Shown: piece by piece, positions 1 through 7,313 of the stretch
Layout: each line of letters starts with the position of its first letter
Numbering within the stretch: the first letter of the stretch is position 1
Assembly (NCBI GenBank): GCA_018816885.1
Contig: JAHIUS010000017.1
Span: 1 to 37,950, forward strand
Direction: 5' to 3'
Source: Patescibacteria group bacterium
GTDB taxonomy: Bacteria > Patescibacteriota > Gracilibacteria > UBA1369 > UBA12470
DNA length: 37,950 bases
The notes under the pieces: model-generated
Seen by the model: only the letters and a program-made list of their open reading frames with translations
What the model was told of the DNA's origin: nothing
Databases searched by the model: none
Made by a program: the position numbers and the translations under genes

Positions 1-2
1 AA

Positions 3-971
3 AATCCATATTTGGTGTCTCGAGCTCTTGCTAGTTTGGTTGGATCTATGCAGCTAAATATGCCTAATAATAAAACCGGAGATAAGTTTGCTGATGCGGA
101 ATCGGCCAAAGCATACGAAAGTCAAAAACAAGTTTTTATGAGTGCTGCTGTTAAAGTTTTTCCAGATGTAAAAGCTCCTACTATTCATCTCACGGATCAG
201 CGTGTCAGGGGAATAGCTGAATCATTTGCTTCTTTGGATAATACGCATTTGCAATTATTAAAAGATTATATTGATCCTATAAAGAGTGCTAGTAGTTTAA
301 GGCAAGGTAATCCTAAGGAATTGGTTGACAGATTGGACAAGGCCATTGATGCTATTAGTAGGGGAGTAGGTTCTATTGTTATTGCCGGAGGTTTGTCTGA
401 AGCTGTAGAAAAAGAGTTGGCGGTGACATTAAAGAGCATGTACGAGCTTCAATTATTGCGTGATGATTTGCAAAAGGGCTTGTATGGTCGCTCAGATATT
501 ACTTCTGCTGATGCTGAGGAAGTAGATGATCTTCGTGATAAAATTATGGGTAAAGTCGAATCGAAGAAAACTATGTCGTTTGCAGAAATTAAAAATGCGT
601 GTTCGGGAGATGACATATCAACGATTGAAGATGTCCGCAGAGTTGTTACTCCTGAAATTAAATCCAGTCTTTTGGCTCATATGCTTGAAGGTATTGATGC
701 AAGAATTGGCCAAGGGAAGGAGCTTGCGGCTAAAAATTCAGAAAAAACTGTTATTGAAGCTAAAGGGTTGTCTGCTGTGTTGGGGCGAGAAACAATGGGG
801 AGTGTTTATCAATTTATTGCCAGTGCAAAGGAAGGTCGCATTATTGATGCCAACGATATTGCCAGAATGGATATATATAAATTTTTAAAAGAATACTTGG
901 GATATGATTTGCGTACGGCAGATCCAACCCGTAAATCAGAGTTGGACAAATATACCAATATGCTTTGGTAG
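3..971 (+). CDS. Hypothetical protein, 5' end cut by the window
   Basis: The reading frame is open from the first complete codon at the window edge to a TAG at 969-971, so the true start probably lies upstream; TTG at 12 and GTG at 15 are only the first possible starts inside the window. The visible part is about 320 residues, hydrophilic and mostly helical in composition, with no membrane segment, signal peptide or recognised motif. It ends four bases before the convergent glyA stop, with no obvious terminator between them. I do not recognise a family. It may belong to the lineage-specific soluble proteins that recur in this window (25381, 32673, 33249), but I see no sequence link to them. 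Confidence 0.7.
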   Translation, partial: NPYLVSRALASLVGSMQLNMPNNKTGDKFADAESAKAYESQKQVFMSAAVKVFPDVKAPTIHLTDQRVRGIAESFASLDNTHLQLLKDYIDPIKSASSLRQGNPKELVDRLDKAIDAISRGVGSIVIAGGLSEAVEKELAVTLKSMYELQLLRDDLQKGLYGRSDITSADAEEVDDLRDKIMGKVESKKTMSFAEIKNACSGDDISTIEDVRRVVTPEIKSSLLAHMLEGIDARIGQGKELAAKNSEKTVIEAKGLSAVLGRETMGSVYQFIASAKEGRIIDANDIARMDIYKFLKEYLGYDLRTADPTRKSELDKYTNMLW

Positions 972-974
972 ATT

Positions 975-2225
975 CTAAATCCCGGGAACCGGAAACTCAT
1001 CACACATCTCTTTGATCTCTCCTTTGATGCGTTTTAGGACAGCTTCATCGGATTTGTTTGCAATAGCTTCATCCATCCACTTGGCAACCATTCGCATTTC
1101 GTCTTCTTTCATGCCGCGGGTTGTCATTGCAGGGGTTCCGATGCGGATTCCGGAAGGATCCATAGGTTTGCGATGGTCGTCAGGGATCATGTTTTTGTTA
1201 ACTGTGATTCCTGCTTCATCGAGGGCGTCTTCGGCTTCTTGGCCGGTTGCGCCTTTACTGGTTGTGTCAATTAGGAGCAAATGATTGTCTGTGCCGCCGA
1301 ACATTAGTTTGAACCCGTAATTCCTTAGTTCTTCTTCTAGGATTTTGGCATTTTTGCGGGTTTGGCGGGCGTATTGCTTGAAGTCTTCGGTCATCGCTTC
1401 TTTGAAGGCTACCGCTTTTGCCGCGATGTTGTTTTCGTGTGGGCCGCCTTGGAATCCGGGGAAGACTGATTTATTTATTGCTTTTGCATGTTTTTCTTTG
1501 CAAAGGATCATTCCGCCGCGAGGGCCCCTCAGTGTCTTGTGTGTTGTGGTTGTTACGACATCGAACAGCGGTACAGGATTATTCATCTCTCCTGCGGCGA
1601 TTAGACCGGCTATGTGGGCCATGTCGGCCATTGTTAGGGCGTTTGCTTCATCTGCGATCTTTTTGACTCTCTCGTAGTCGATTTCGCGGGAATATGCGCT
1701 GTAGCCGACGAGGATTATTTTTGGGTTGTGCTCTTTGGCCATTTGTTCGATTTGATCGTAGTCAATCAAGCCTTCAGGGGTGGTTTTGTATCTTATGAAG
1801 TTGTAAAGCTTAGCCATGTAGGTGACCGGGTGTCCGTGTGTGAGGTGTCCTCCGTGTGAAAGATCCATGCCGAGGACTGTGTCTCCGGGTTCGAGGAGTG
1901 CGAAGTATGTCGCGACGTTGGCCGGTGCTCCCGATAGAGGTTGTACGTTTACGTGCTCTGCGCCGAATATTTCTTTGGCGCGGTCGATTGCCAGTGATTC
2001 GACGACGTCTGTGTAGGTTTGTCCGCCGTAGTAGCGCTTTCCGGGGTATCCTTCCGAGTATTTGTTGGTAAAAACCGATCCGAGAGCTTCGAGAACGGCA
2101 GGTGAGACGTAGTTTTCTGATGCGATTAGTTCAAGTCCGTCAGATTCGCGTTTTTCTTCGCCGATTATGGCTTGATAAACGTCGTTATCTTGGTCTTGGA
2201 TGTGTTTTTTGTTGTTACTTGGCAT
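975..2225 (-). CDS. glyA: Serine hydroxymethyltransferase
   Basis: A 416-residue PLP enzyme that interconverts serine plus tetrahydrofolate with glycine plus 5,10-methylene-THF in the cytosol. Length and sequence fit bacterial GlyA throughout. The N-terminal part has the [10 protein letters not shown] motif, the middle has the HGGHLTHG stretch, and the PLP lysine lies in the [14 protein letters not shown] motif. The C-terminal domain is complete. The start is the ATG at 2225, preceded by an A/T-rich stretch without a Shine-Dalgarno site. It lies 19 bases downstream of the MTHFS gene on the same strand, so the two probably form a folate one-carbon operon. The gene is convergent with the unknown gene at 3-971. 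Confidence 0.97.
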   Translation of the reverse strand: MPSNNKKHIQDQDNDVYQAIIGEEKRESDGLELIASENYVSPAVLEALGSVFTNKYSEGYPGKRYYGGQTYTDVVESLAIDRAKEIFGAEHVNVQPLSGAPANVATYFALLEPGDTVLGMDLSHGGHLTHGHPVTYMAKLYNFIRYKTTPEGLIDYDQIEQMAKEHNPKIILVGYSAYSREIDYERVKKIADEANALTMADMAHIAGLIAAGEMNNPVPLFDVVTTTTHKTLRGPRGGMILCKEKHAKAINKSVFPGFQGGPHENNIAAKAVAFKEAMTEDFKQYARQTRKNAKILEEELRNYGFKLMFGGTDNHLLLIDTTSKGATGQEAEDALDEAGITVNKNMIPDDHRKPMDPSGIRIGTPAMTTRGMKEDEMRMVAKWMDEAIANKSDEAVLKRIKGEIKEMCDEFPVPGI

Positions 2226-2244
2226 TTTTATTAAGTTTAAGAAT

Positions 2245-2862
2245 TTATCTTTTTTTGAGCCCTTCGGGCTTGAGGGTTCCGGAATCGCTTTGCTTTCCGA
2301 AACTGGCGTTAATGATTTTATCAGGGGTGATTATAAAGTCTACAGGAACATCGTATTTTGAGGCCGGGATCGATTCGTAGATCTGGAAGTGGTAGGCGAG
2401 GGCGACTTTTTTTGCCTTTACTTTTTTTAGAAGTTCATCATAAAAGCCTTTTCCGTATCCGATCCGGTTGCCCTGTGGGTCGAAAGCGAGTCCGGGGACG
2501 ATGCAAAAGTCGATTTCTTCAGGTTTGTGCGTATCTTTGAGGCAGTGGGGGATTTCCAGGATTCCTTGATAGCCGGAGCGGAGTTCGCGGAGGTTCTTAA
2601 GATGGTAAAGCTTTAATGTATTGGTGTCTGTGCAGACTGTTGGAAGAATGATGTTTTTGTCTTTGTTGTATTTTTTTATTAGCTTTAAAGTGTCGATTTC
2701 CTGAGGCATTGAGGCGTAAAAGAGTATATTTTTCGCTTTCAAAAAAGGCTCGAATGTTTCGAGCTGTTTTCTTAGTTCCTTGTTAAATGAGATTTTTTTG
2801 AACCTTCCGAGGCTTTGCCTTTTTTGTTTTATTTCCGCTCGGATGTTGTGTTTTGTATGCAC
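2245..2862 (-). CDS. 5-formyltetrahydrofolate cyclo-ligase (MTHFS)
   Basis: This enzyme converts 5-formyl-THF to 5,10-methenyl-THF using ATP, and so pairs functionally with GlyA immediately downstream. The family hallmark [11 protein letters not shown] lies in the C-terminal third, and the N-terminal [11 protein letters not shown] and [11 protein letters not shown] segments match the family. The frame stays open far upstream (to 3108), but that part consists of inverted-repeat DNA and has no family similarity. I therefore choose the GTG at 2862, which gives 205 residues, close to the usual 180-200. A TTGACA-like hexamer at 2865-2870 abuts this start, but no good -10 follows it, so the promoter is uncertain. 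The last residues (KPEGLKKR) are encoded by a small GCCC-TTC-GGGC hairpin. Confidence 0.88.
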   Translation of the reverse strand: MHTKHNIRAEIKQKRQSLGRFKKISFNKELRKQLETFEPFLKAKNILFYASMPQEIDTLKLIKKYNKDKNIILPTVCTDTNTLKLYHLKNLRELRSGYQGILEIPHCLKDTHKPEEIDFCIVPGLAFDPQGNRIGYGKGFYDELLKKVKAKKVALAYHFQIYESIPASKYDVPVDFIITPDKIINASFGKQSDSGTLKPEGLKKR

Positions 2863-2912
2863 CTTGTCAATTGTAGCGGGGGATCGAGAGTTTTCAAGGT
2901 GATTTTTTAAAA

Positions 2913-2938
2913 CGTGAGGGGGATGTGTCCCCCTCACG
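2913..2938. repeat. Perfect 10-bp hairpin
   Basis: CGTGAGGGGG (2913-2922) is followed by a 6-base loop and its exact complement CCCCCTCACG (2929-2938). It lies between the MTHFS start and the htrA start. On neither strand is it followed by a clean U-tract (only GTTTTAAAA on the minus strand), so calling it a terminator would be weak. Confidence 0.6.
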
Positions 2939-2955
2939 AGCTCCCCCACAAGGTT

Positions 2956-3056
2956 TTCATAAGAATAGGTTTCGCTTAACTTCTCTTTCTCACATTTGGG
3001 GCCCTCGAGACCCAAATGTTCGAAAGTTCGCTGTGTGCTCAACCTATTCTTATGAA
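2956..3056. repeat. 101-bp element with 16-bp terminal inverted repeats and a nested hairpin
   Basis: TTCATAAGAATAGGTT at 2956-2971 is the exact reverse complement of 3041-3056. Inside lies a second inverted repeat, ACATTTGGG / CCCAAATGT, at 2992-3000 and 3011-3019. The arrangement resembles a miniature inverted-repeat element or a large nested hairpin in the 5' region of either divergent gene. I see no target-site duplication and no second copy in the window. Confidence 0.6.
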
Positions 3057-3068
3057 GTTGATTGTAGG

Positions 3069-3092
3069 CTCGGAATTTCAAGAAATTCCGAG
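3069..3092. repeat. Perfect 11-bp palindrome upstream of htrA
   Basis: CTCGGAATTTC and GAAATTCCGAG are separated by only two bases. The palindrome lies 63 bp before the htrA start codon, so it could be an operator for htrA or part of the repeat cluster at 2913-3056. It is not followed by a U-tract on the plus strand. Confidence 0.5.
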
Positions 3093-3154
3093 AAATGGAC
3101 AAAACCACTTAACAGGGGTAGAATCCCATAAGAAAATTTTAACCAAAAACAAAA

Positions 3155-4360
3155 ATGAAATCCAAAAAACATGTTGGCATGATCGGTACGATTATTATAA
3201 GTCTTCTTGTGGGTGGAGTATCGGGGGCCGGAACGAGTATGTATTTACTTGCAAGTGATATTGTCGATTTCCAGGAGGAGGTGACTACAACTGTGAGTGA
3301 GGTTTATACCGAGGAGTCGAAGCTGATTAGCGCTTATGACAAGGTTTCACCTGCTGTTGTCAGTATTGTTGCTTTGCAGGATCTGAACGCTTATTTAGAT
3401 CAGTATTTCTGGGGGCCTTTAGAGCAATATTATTCTTATGATACTGGTGGCGAGAGGAATCTTCAGGAAGTCGGCGGGGGGACGGCTTTTATTGTAAGTA
3501 AAGACGGGATGGCGGTTACAAACCGTCATGTGATTGAAGATACTTCTCTTGAATATGTGGCTTATACTGTTGATGGGGTTAAGTTTGATGTGGAAATTCT
3601 TGATGTAGACAGCACTAATGATCTGGCGATTTTGCAGCTTACTGCACAGGAGGAGTCTGAGGAGGCGGCTTTGCTGGGGAGTTTGCCTTATGTTGAGTTT
3701 GGTGATTCTGAGAGTTTGAAGGTTGGGCAGATGGTTTTGGCTATCGGGAATGCTTTTGCCGAATATGAAAACACAACTACTGCGGGAATTGTAAGTGCAA
3801 CAGGTCGCGAAATAATCGCTTCTAATATGCAGGGGATGAATCCTTCCGCGCTTGATGGGCTTGTGCAGACGGATGCTGCTATTAATCCGGGGAATAGCGG
3901 GGGACCTCTTGTTAATCTTGATGGGCAGGTTATTGGTGTGAATACCGCCGTTGATACTCAGGCTGAAGGGATAGGGTTTGCTTTGCCTATTAATGATGTT
4001 GTGAAAATTGTTGATTCTTACAATTTATACGGTTATATCGCGCGTCCTTATTTGGGGATTTATTATGTGATGATAAATGAGGCTGCTGATGAAAAGTTCG
4101 GGCTTGGTGTTTCTTACGGAGCTGCGCTTGTTGGAGATTCCATGAGTGGTAAGCCCGCCATAGTTGAAGGCAGTCCGGCTTATGAGGCGGGACTTAAGGC
4201 GAGGGATATTATTATTGAGTTTGGAGGGGTTGTTTTGAGCGATGAGTATAATTTGAGTGATGCTATCTTAGATTATAATATTGGAGATGAGGTTGTTTTG
4301 AAGGTTTGGAGGGATAAAAAGGAGATTGAGGTTAAAGTTGTGCTGGGGCAGACGGAGTGA
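3155..4360 (+). CDS. HtrA/DegP-like serine protease with PDZ domain
   Basis: A 401-residue envelope protease of family S1C, which degrades or refolds damaged exported proteins. An N-terminal hydrophobic segment at about residues 8-27 should anchor it in the membrane with the protease domain outside. The catalytic triad is visible: His in NRHVIE, Asp in DSTNDLAIL, and Ser in NPGNSGGPL. One PDZ domain occupies roughly the last 100 residues (GSPAYEAGLKARDIIIEFGG). One PDZ domain puts it in the DegS/HtrA class rather than the two-PDZ DegP class. The ATG is preceded by TTTTAACC ten bases upstream, the recurring non-Shine-Dalgarno signal of this window. It ends with TGA. Inverted repeats lie upstream and a heptad-repeat module starts seven bases downstream. 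Confidence 0.95.
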   Translation: MKSKKHVGMIGTIIISLLVGGVSGAGTSMYLLASDIVDFQEEVTTTVSEVYTEESKLISAYDKVSPAVVSIVALQDLNAYLDQYFWGPLEQYYSYDTGGERNLQEVGGGTAFIVSKDGMAVTNRHVIEDTSLEYVAYTVDGVKFDVEILDVDSTNDLAILQLTAQEESEEAALLGSLPYVEFGDSESLKVGQMVLAIGNAFAEYENTTTAGIVSATGREIIASNMQGMNPSALDGLVQTDAAINPGNSGGPLVNLDGQVIGVNTAVDTQAEGIGFALPINDVVKIVDSYNLYGYIARPYLGIYYVMINEAADEKFGLGVSYGAALVGDSMSGKPAIVEGSPAYEAGLKARDIIIEFGGVVLSDEYNLSDAILDYNIGDEVVLKVWRDKKEIEVKVVLGQTE

Positions 4361-4366
4361 TGTGTT

Positions 4367-4500
4367 AGTAATTAGTAAGAAGTGCCAAGTACTCAGTATA
4401 TGGGGTTCTGCTTCGCAGAACGCTTTTTAATGGTTTATAGAAAAAATTTCGCGGAGCGAAATACCTGTTACTTGGGACTTGGTACTGGGTACTTGAGACT
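4367..4500. repeat. Heptad-repeat module: AGT-heptads, two hairpins, ACT-heptads
   Basis: Five consecutive 7-mers beginning with AGT (AGTAATT, AGTAAGA, AGTGCCA, AGTACTC, AGTATAT) fill 4367-4401. Four 7-mers beginning with the complement ACT (ACTTGGG, ACTTGGT, ACTGGGT, ACTTGAG) fill 4470-4497. Between them are two perfect triloop hairpins, GTTCTGC-TTC-GCAGAAC (4405-4421) and ATTTCGC-GGA-GCGAAAT (4446-4462). The whole htrA to tRNA-Leu gap is therefore repeat-like and I see no gene in it. Confidence 0.75.
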
Positions 4501-4559
4501 AAACATTGGCTTGTAATTTGCCTCTGGATAAGTAAAATTACTGTGCTCTTTTACAAAAT

Positions 4560-4648
4560 GCCCAGGTGGCGGAATTGGTAGACGCGCTAGGTTGAGGGCC
4601 TAGTCCACTTTTTTGTGGGTGGAAGTTCAAGTCTTCTCCTGGGCACCA
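4560..4648 (+). tRNA. tRNA-Leu(GAG)
   Basis: The acceptor arm GCCCAGG (4560-4566) pairs with CCTGGGC (4638-4644), followed by A73 and an encoded CCA. The anticodon stem CTAGG/CCTAG encloses the loop TTGAGGG, giving anticodon GAG. A long variable arm (CCAC-TTTTTT-GTGG) is present, as expected for class II leucine tRNAs. Confidence 0.95.
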
Positions 4649-4651
4649 AGT

Positions 4652-4727
4652 AAGTTTTATGTTTTGTTTCTCGCTAGGGCTTCGGCCTTTCAGGCCTGCA
4701 GAGCCGCTCGAAACAAAAATAAAACTT
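4652..4727. repeat. 18-bp inverted repeat downstream of tRNA-Leu
   Basis: The segment 4652-4670 pairs with 4710-4727 over 18 bp with one bulged G; both arms are A/T-rich (AAGTTTTAT ... ATAAAACTT). The enclosed 39 bases contain further small palindromes such as GGCC-TTTCA-GGCC. It could fold into a long hairpin at the 3' end of the tRNA-Leu transcript, perhaps for 3' processing or termination. It holds no gene. Confidence 0.6.
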
Positions 4728-4788
4728 TGATGGTTTGATTGATATTTATATCCAAATCTGGTAAATATACCCTTGTTGAAATAAATAG

Positions 4789-4865
4789 GGGCGCTTAGCT
4801 CAGTTGGTTAGAGCGTCTGGTTTACACCCAGAAGGTCATAAGTTCGACTCTTATAGCGCCCACCA
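4789..4865 (+). tRNA. tRNA-Val(TAC)
   Basis: The acceptor GGGCGCT (4789-4795) pairs with AGCGCCC (4855-4861), followed by A73 and an encoded CCA. The anticodon stem TCTGG/CCAGA encloses TTTACAC, giving anticodon TAC. The D-arm (TTAGCTCAGTTGGTTAGAGC) and T-loop (TTCGACT) are standard. Confidence 0.95.
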
Positions 4866-4947
4866 CAGCGAAAACAGAATGAAATTCTGGTTTCGCCGAA
4901 AAAAACGATGGTTTGTGTGGAAATTCCAGGCGTAAGCCAGTAAAAGG

Positions 4948-5241
4948 CTATTTCATCCTTTTCAGTACAAGTTGATAGCCTTGTTCTCCGTTTTTCATCC
5001 AATCTGCAATTCTTGTAATGGTTGTTGTGCTCATGCCGGTTTTTTTTGATATTTCGCGATAGGGGATACCGTCGTCTATCATTCGAACTACTTGCCATCT
5101 TTCTGTCATTGCTTGAATTTCGGTGATTGTGCAAAGGTCACGTAAGAATTTTTTGCATTCGGCTTCGGTTTTTAATGATAGAAAAGCCTTGTGTAAGTTA
5201 GGTAATTCCTTTTCCCAGTTGTTTTTTGAAGATTTTTGCAT
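4948..5241 (-). CDS. TrpR-like repressor of the YerC/YecD (HisR-like) family
   Basis: A 97-residue all-helical DNA-binding protein. The TrpR-type helix-turn-helix is visible at about residues 52-82 (RMIDDGIPYREISKKTGMSTTTITRIADWM), preceded by the family sequence LRDLCTITEIQAMTERW. YerC/YecD proteins belong to the TrpR superfamily, and in Firmicutes a member has been proposed as a histidine-biosynthesis regulator (HisR). The gene here is divergent from a complete his operon and shares its 247-bp upstream region, which supports a HisR role by context. Autoregulation is likely from the shared region but not shown. Its 3' end runs towards tRNA-Val, which is convergent with it. No Shine-Dalgarno site precedes the ATG at 5241. 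Confidence 0.9.
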   Translation of the reverse strand: MQKSSKNNWEKELPNLHKAFLSLKTEAECKKFLRDLCTITEIQAMTERWQVVRMIDDGIPYREISKKTGMSTTTITRIADWMKNGEQGYQLVLKRMK

Positions 5242-5284
5242 ATCTGTTTTATTAGGATGTTTTAACGAATTGTAACAAAAAAGC

Positions 5285-5313
5285 TTGACAATTGATAGTC
5301 CTTTGACTAATGT
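5285..5313 (+). promoter_or_regulatory. Predicted his operon promoter with overlapping palindromic operator
   Basis: A perfect -35 box TTGACA (5285-5290) is followed after 17 bp by a weak -10 (TAATGT, 5308-5313). A dyad TAGTC-CTTT-GACTA (5296-5309) lies in the spacer and touches the -10. A second dyad CAATTGAT (5289-5296) / ATCAATTG (5326-5333) brackets the -10 and probable transcription start. Either is a reasonable operator for the divergent TrpR-family protein. This is inference from position and symmetry. Confidence 0.6.
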
Positions 5314-5337
5314 ACGCTTGTATTAATCAATTGAAAC

Positions 5338-5394
5338 ATGGTAACTGTAGAACGAAACAGTCTCGACAAACTTAATTCACATCATCACATGTAA
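5338..5394 (+). CDS. hisL: his operon leader peptide (HHH attenuator peptide)
   Basis: An 18-residue open frame, MVTVERNSLDKLNSHHHM, ends with TAA at 5392-5394. Three consecutive His codons (CAT CAT CAC, 5380-5388) sit just before the stop, and a hairpin and an intrinsic terminator follow before hisS. This is the classical layout of a transcription-attenuation leader peptide: ribosome stalling on His codons when His-tRNA is scarce would alter folding of the downstream RNA and let polymerase reach the his genes. It begins about 18 nt after the likely transcription start. No Shine-Dalgarno site is visible. The codon run and position are directly seen; the regulatory role is inferred. Confidence 0.82.
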   Translation: MVTVERNSLDKLNSHHHM

Positions 5395-5463
5395 GGGTGA
5401 GGCGCACCTATACATGCAATTTTGCGTTCTCACCCTCACTAAGCTCTATTCGGAGCTTTTTTT
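5394..5463 (+). terminator. his attenuator hairpin and intrinsic terminator
   Basis: The first hairpin pairs AGGGTGAG (5394-5401, starting on the last base of the leader stop codon) with CTCACCCT (5429-5436). CGC/GCG inside it can add pairs. Five bases later comes the terminator AAGCTC-TATTCG-GAGCTT (5441-5458), running into seven Ts (5457-5463). A ribosome stalled on the His codons would cover the first arm of hairpin one. I could not find by eye a strong alternative pairing between arm two and the terminator, so the exact antiterminator is unresolved. hisS starts 25 bases after the T-tract. Confidence 0.78.
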
Positions 5464-5488
5464 GTTATTTATCTAATCAATTTTAATC

Positions 5489-6751
5489 ATGAACCAAATT
5501 ATACAGCCAAAGATACTCAAAGGAACCAGGGACTTTCTTCCCGAAGACATGGCAAAAAGAAACTTCGTTATGGAACAAATACGCAAGGTGTTTGAGAAAT
5601 ACGGTTATGACACTATAGAAACGCCGGTTATCGCATATGCCGAAACTATTTTGGGGAAATACGGTGATGATGGGGACAGGCTAACCTATAGTTTTGAGGA
5701 TTCAGGCGGCAGGAGGATAGCGCTTCCTTATGATCTGACAGTTCCGTTTGCTCGTTTAGTGGCTGCTAACTGGCAGGATTTGCCGATGCCTTTCAAGCGT
5801 TATCAAATTCAGCGTGTGTGGAGGGCTGAGAAGCCTCAAAAAGGCCGTCTCAGAGAGTTCTATCAGTGTGATATCGATGTTATTGGCACAAAAAGCTTGA
5901 TTGCCGAGGCTGAAATAGCGCGAGTTGTTGTTGATGTGTTTAAAGAGTTGGGATTCGAAGATTTTAAGCTGAAAATTAATTCCAGAAGATTGATGAACGC
6001 TATATTGGAATCTCTGGGGGTTTTGGAGGATGCACCTGCGGTTATCAGAAGTATTGATAAAATGGATAAGATCGGAGAAGAGGGTGTTCGGGAGGAGTTG
6101 GAGAAGAAAGGTTTTGATTCGGGAAAGATTTCCAGATTATTCAAAGTACTTGCAGAGAAGGATTTTGCGGATTATGACACGAGTGAAATCTATGAATTTT
6201 TACAGTTATGTAAGGACTTCAAGATTGATGAGGAATATCTTGAATTTGATCCATATTTGGCGCGAGGTCTCGATTATTATACGGGTATCACTTATGAGGT
6301 TATCTGTGATGAAGCGGGGCTTGGATCTCTTTGCGGGGGAGGTCGATATGATGATTTGTGCGGGCTTTTTTGTAAGGAGGATTTTTCGGGGGTGGGAGTT
6401 GCTTTTGGGTTTGAAAGAATAATGATTGCCTTGGAGAAAATGGGGAAGTTAAAAAAGATTCCTCTTAATTCGAAGGTTTTGGTAACTGTTTTTGATGAGG
6501 AAAGCAGTGGAGATGCTCTTGGGATTTATACTTCACTTATCGAAGCAGGTATAAACTCAGAGGTTTATTTTGAGCCTGACAAACTTTCAAAACAATTCAA
6601 ATATGCAAATAAGAAAAAAATCTCATTTGTGGTAGTTCGAGGTTCGCAGGAACGAGCGAAAAATGAGGTAACAATAAAGATTATGGAAACGGGCAGGCAA
6701 AAAACCATACCTGAAAATCAGCTTATTTCTTATATCAAAGGCTATGTATAA
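5489..6751 (+). CDS. hisS: Histidyl-tRNA synthetase, first structural gene of the his operon
   Basis: A 420-residue class II synthetase that charges tRNA-His. Motif 2 reads WRAEKPQKGRLREFYQCD (about 111-128), the His-specific motif is RGLDYYTG (about 259-266), and motif 3 is GVGVAFGFERIM (about 301-312). A complete C-terminal anticodon-binding domain follows (about 328-420). The IDKMDKIGEEGVREEL region resembles archaeal and eukaryotic HisRS more than the E. coli type. Because the active-site arginines and the anticodon domain are present, I call it HisS rather than the catalytically dead paralogue HisZ. Yet it sits where hisZ usually lies, overlapping a short-form hisG by 8 bp, and it lies behind the his attenuator. 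It may therefore serve both as synthetase and as HisG partner. Confidence 0.92.
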   Translation: MNQIIQPKILKGTRDFLPEDMAKRNFVMEQIRKVFEKYGYDTIETPVIAYAETILGKYGDDGDRLTYSFEDSGGRRIALPYDLTVPFARLVAANWQDLPMPFKRYQIQRVWRAEKPQKGRLREFYQCDIDVIGTKSLIAEAEIARVVVDVFKELGFEDFKLKINSRRLMNAILESLGVLEDAPAVIRSIDKMDKIGEEGVREELEKKGFDSGKISRLFKVLAEKDFADYDTSEIYEFLQLCKDFKIDEEYLEFDPYLARGLDYYTGITYEVICDEAGLGSLCGGGRYDDLCGLFCKEDFSGVGVAFGFERIMIALEKMGKLKKIPLNSKVLVTVFDEESSGDALGIYTSLIEAGINSEVYFEPDKLSKQFKYANKKKISFVVVRGSQERAKNEVTIKIMETGRQKTIPENQLISYIKGYV

Positions 6752-7313
6752 AATTGCAATTCAAAAGAAAGGCAGACTTACAGAACAGAGCTTAAAGTAT
6801 TTACGCTCGATTGGGATTAAAGTTCCAAAAAATGGGCGTGAAATGATTGCTCGTTCTGATGATCTCGAAATTCTGTTTTTGAGACAGACGGATATTCCTG
6901 AATTTGTTGAGAAGGGGATTGTTGATTTCGGGATTGTCGGTGAGAATGCGGTAGCTGAAAAGAGATATAAGGTTCGAGTTGTTGAGAAATTGGGATTTGC
7001 CAGATGTTCTCTCAAGATAGTTGTTCCGCGAGAGTCATCGGCGAAGTCGGTCAAAGATCTTAATGGCGAGCGTATTGCTACTTCTTTTCCTAATTTGCTC
7101 AAGGATTTTCTCAAGAAAAACAAGGTCAATGCATCGATCATTGAAGTTAAAGGTTCTGTGGAAGTTACTCCTGCCATGGGACTTACGGATGCTGTTTGTG
7201 ATCTTGTGCAGACCGGGAAGACTCTTGAAGAAAATAATTTGGTGCCTCTTGTGACGGTATTGGAATCACAAGCTGTTTTAATATCTAATCCAAATTCAAA
7301 ATGGCCATTTTAA
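6744..7313 (+). CDS. hisG: ATP phosphoribosyltransferase, short form
   Basis: Catalyses the first step of histidine synthesis, joining ATP and PRPP to phosphoribosyl-ATP. At 189 residues it is the short HisG-S form, which lacks the C-terminal ACT-like regulatory domain of the roughly 300-residue form. The N-terminus MYKIAIQKKGRLTEQSL and the PRPP-binding region near the end (VTPAMGLTDAVCDLVQTGKTLEENNL) match the family. Known HisG-S enzymes need HisZ for activity and feedback control. No hisZ is in this window, but the gene overlaps hisS by 8 bp. The downstream hisD start lies inside its last codons (13-bp overlap), indicating translational coupling. Confidence 0.95.
   Translation: MYKIAIQKKGRLTEQSLKYLRSIGIKVPKNGREMIARSDDLEILFLRQTDIPEFVEKGIVDFGIVGENAVAEKRYKVRVVEKLGFARCSLKIVVPRESSAKSVKDLNGERIATSFPNLLKDFLKKNKVNASIIEVKGSVEVTPAMGLTDAVCDLVQTGKTLEENNLVPLVTVLESQAVLISNPNSKWPF

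Noticed and set aside
2863..3108. Upstream extension of the MTHFS reading frame (about 80 more residues)
   Set aside because: It runs through the inverted-repeat cluster and has no family similarity; the conserved domain starts at the GTG at 2862.
5340..5480. T-box riboswitch in the his or arg leader
   Set aside because: No T-box core sequence or specifier-loop architecture is visible; short leader peptides with cognate codons and terminators explain both regions better.
5489..6751. Calling the first his gene hisZ
   Set aside because: The active-site motifs and the C-terminal anticodon-binding domain of HisRS are present; HisZ lacks these.
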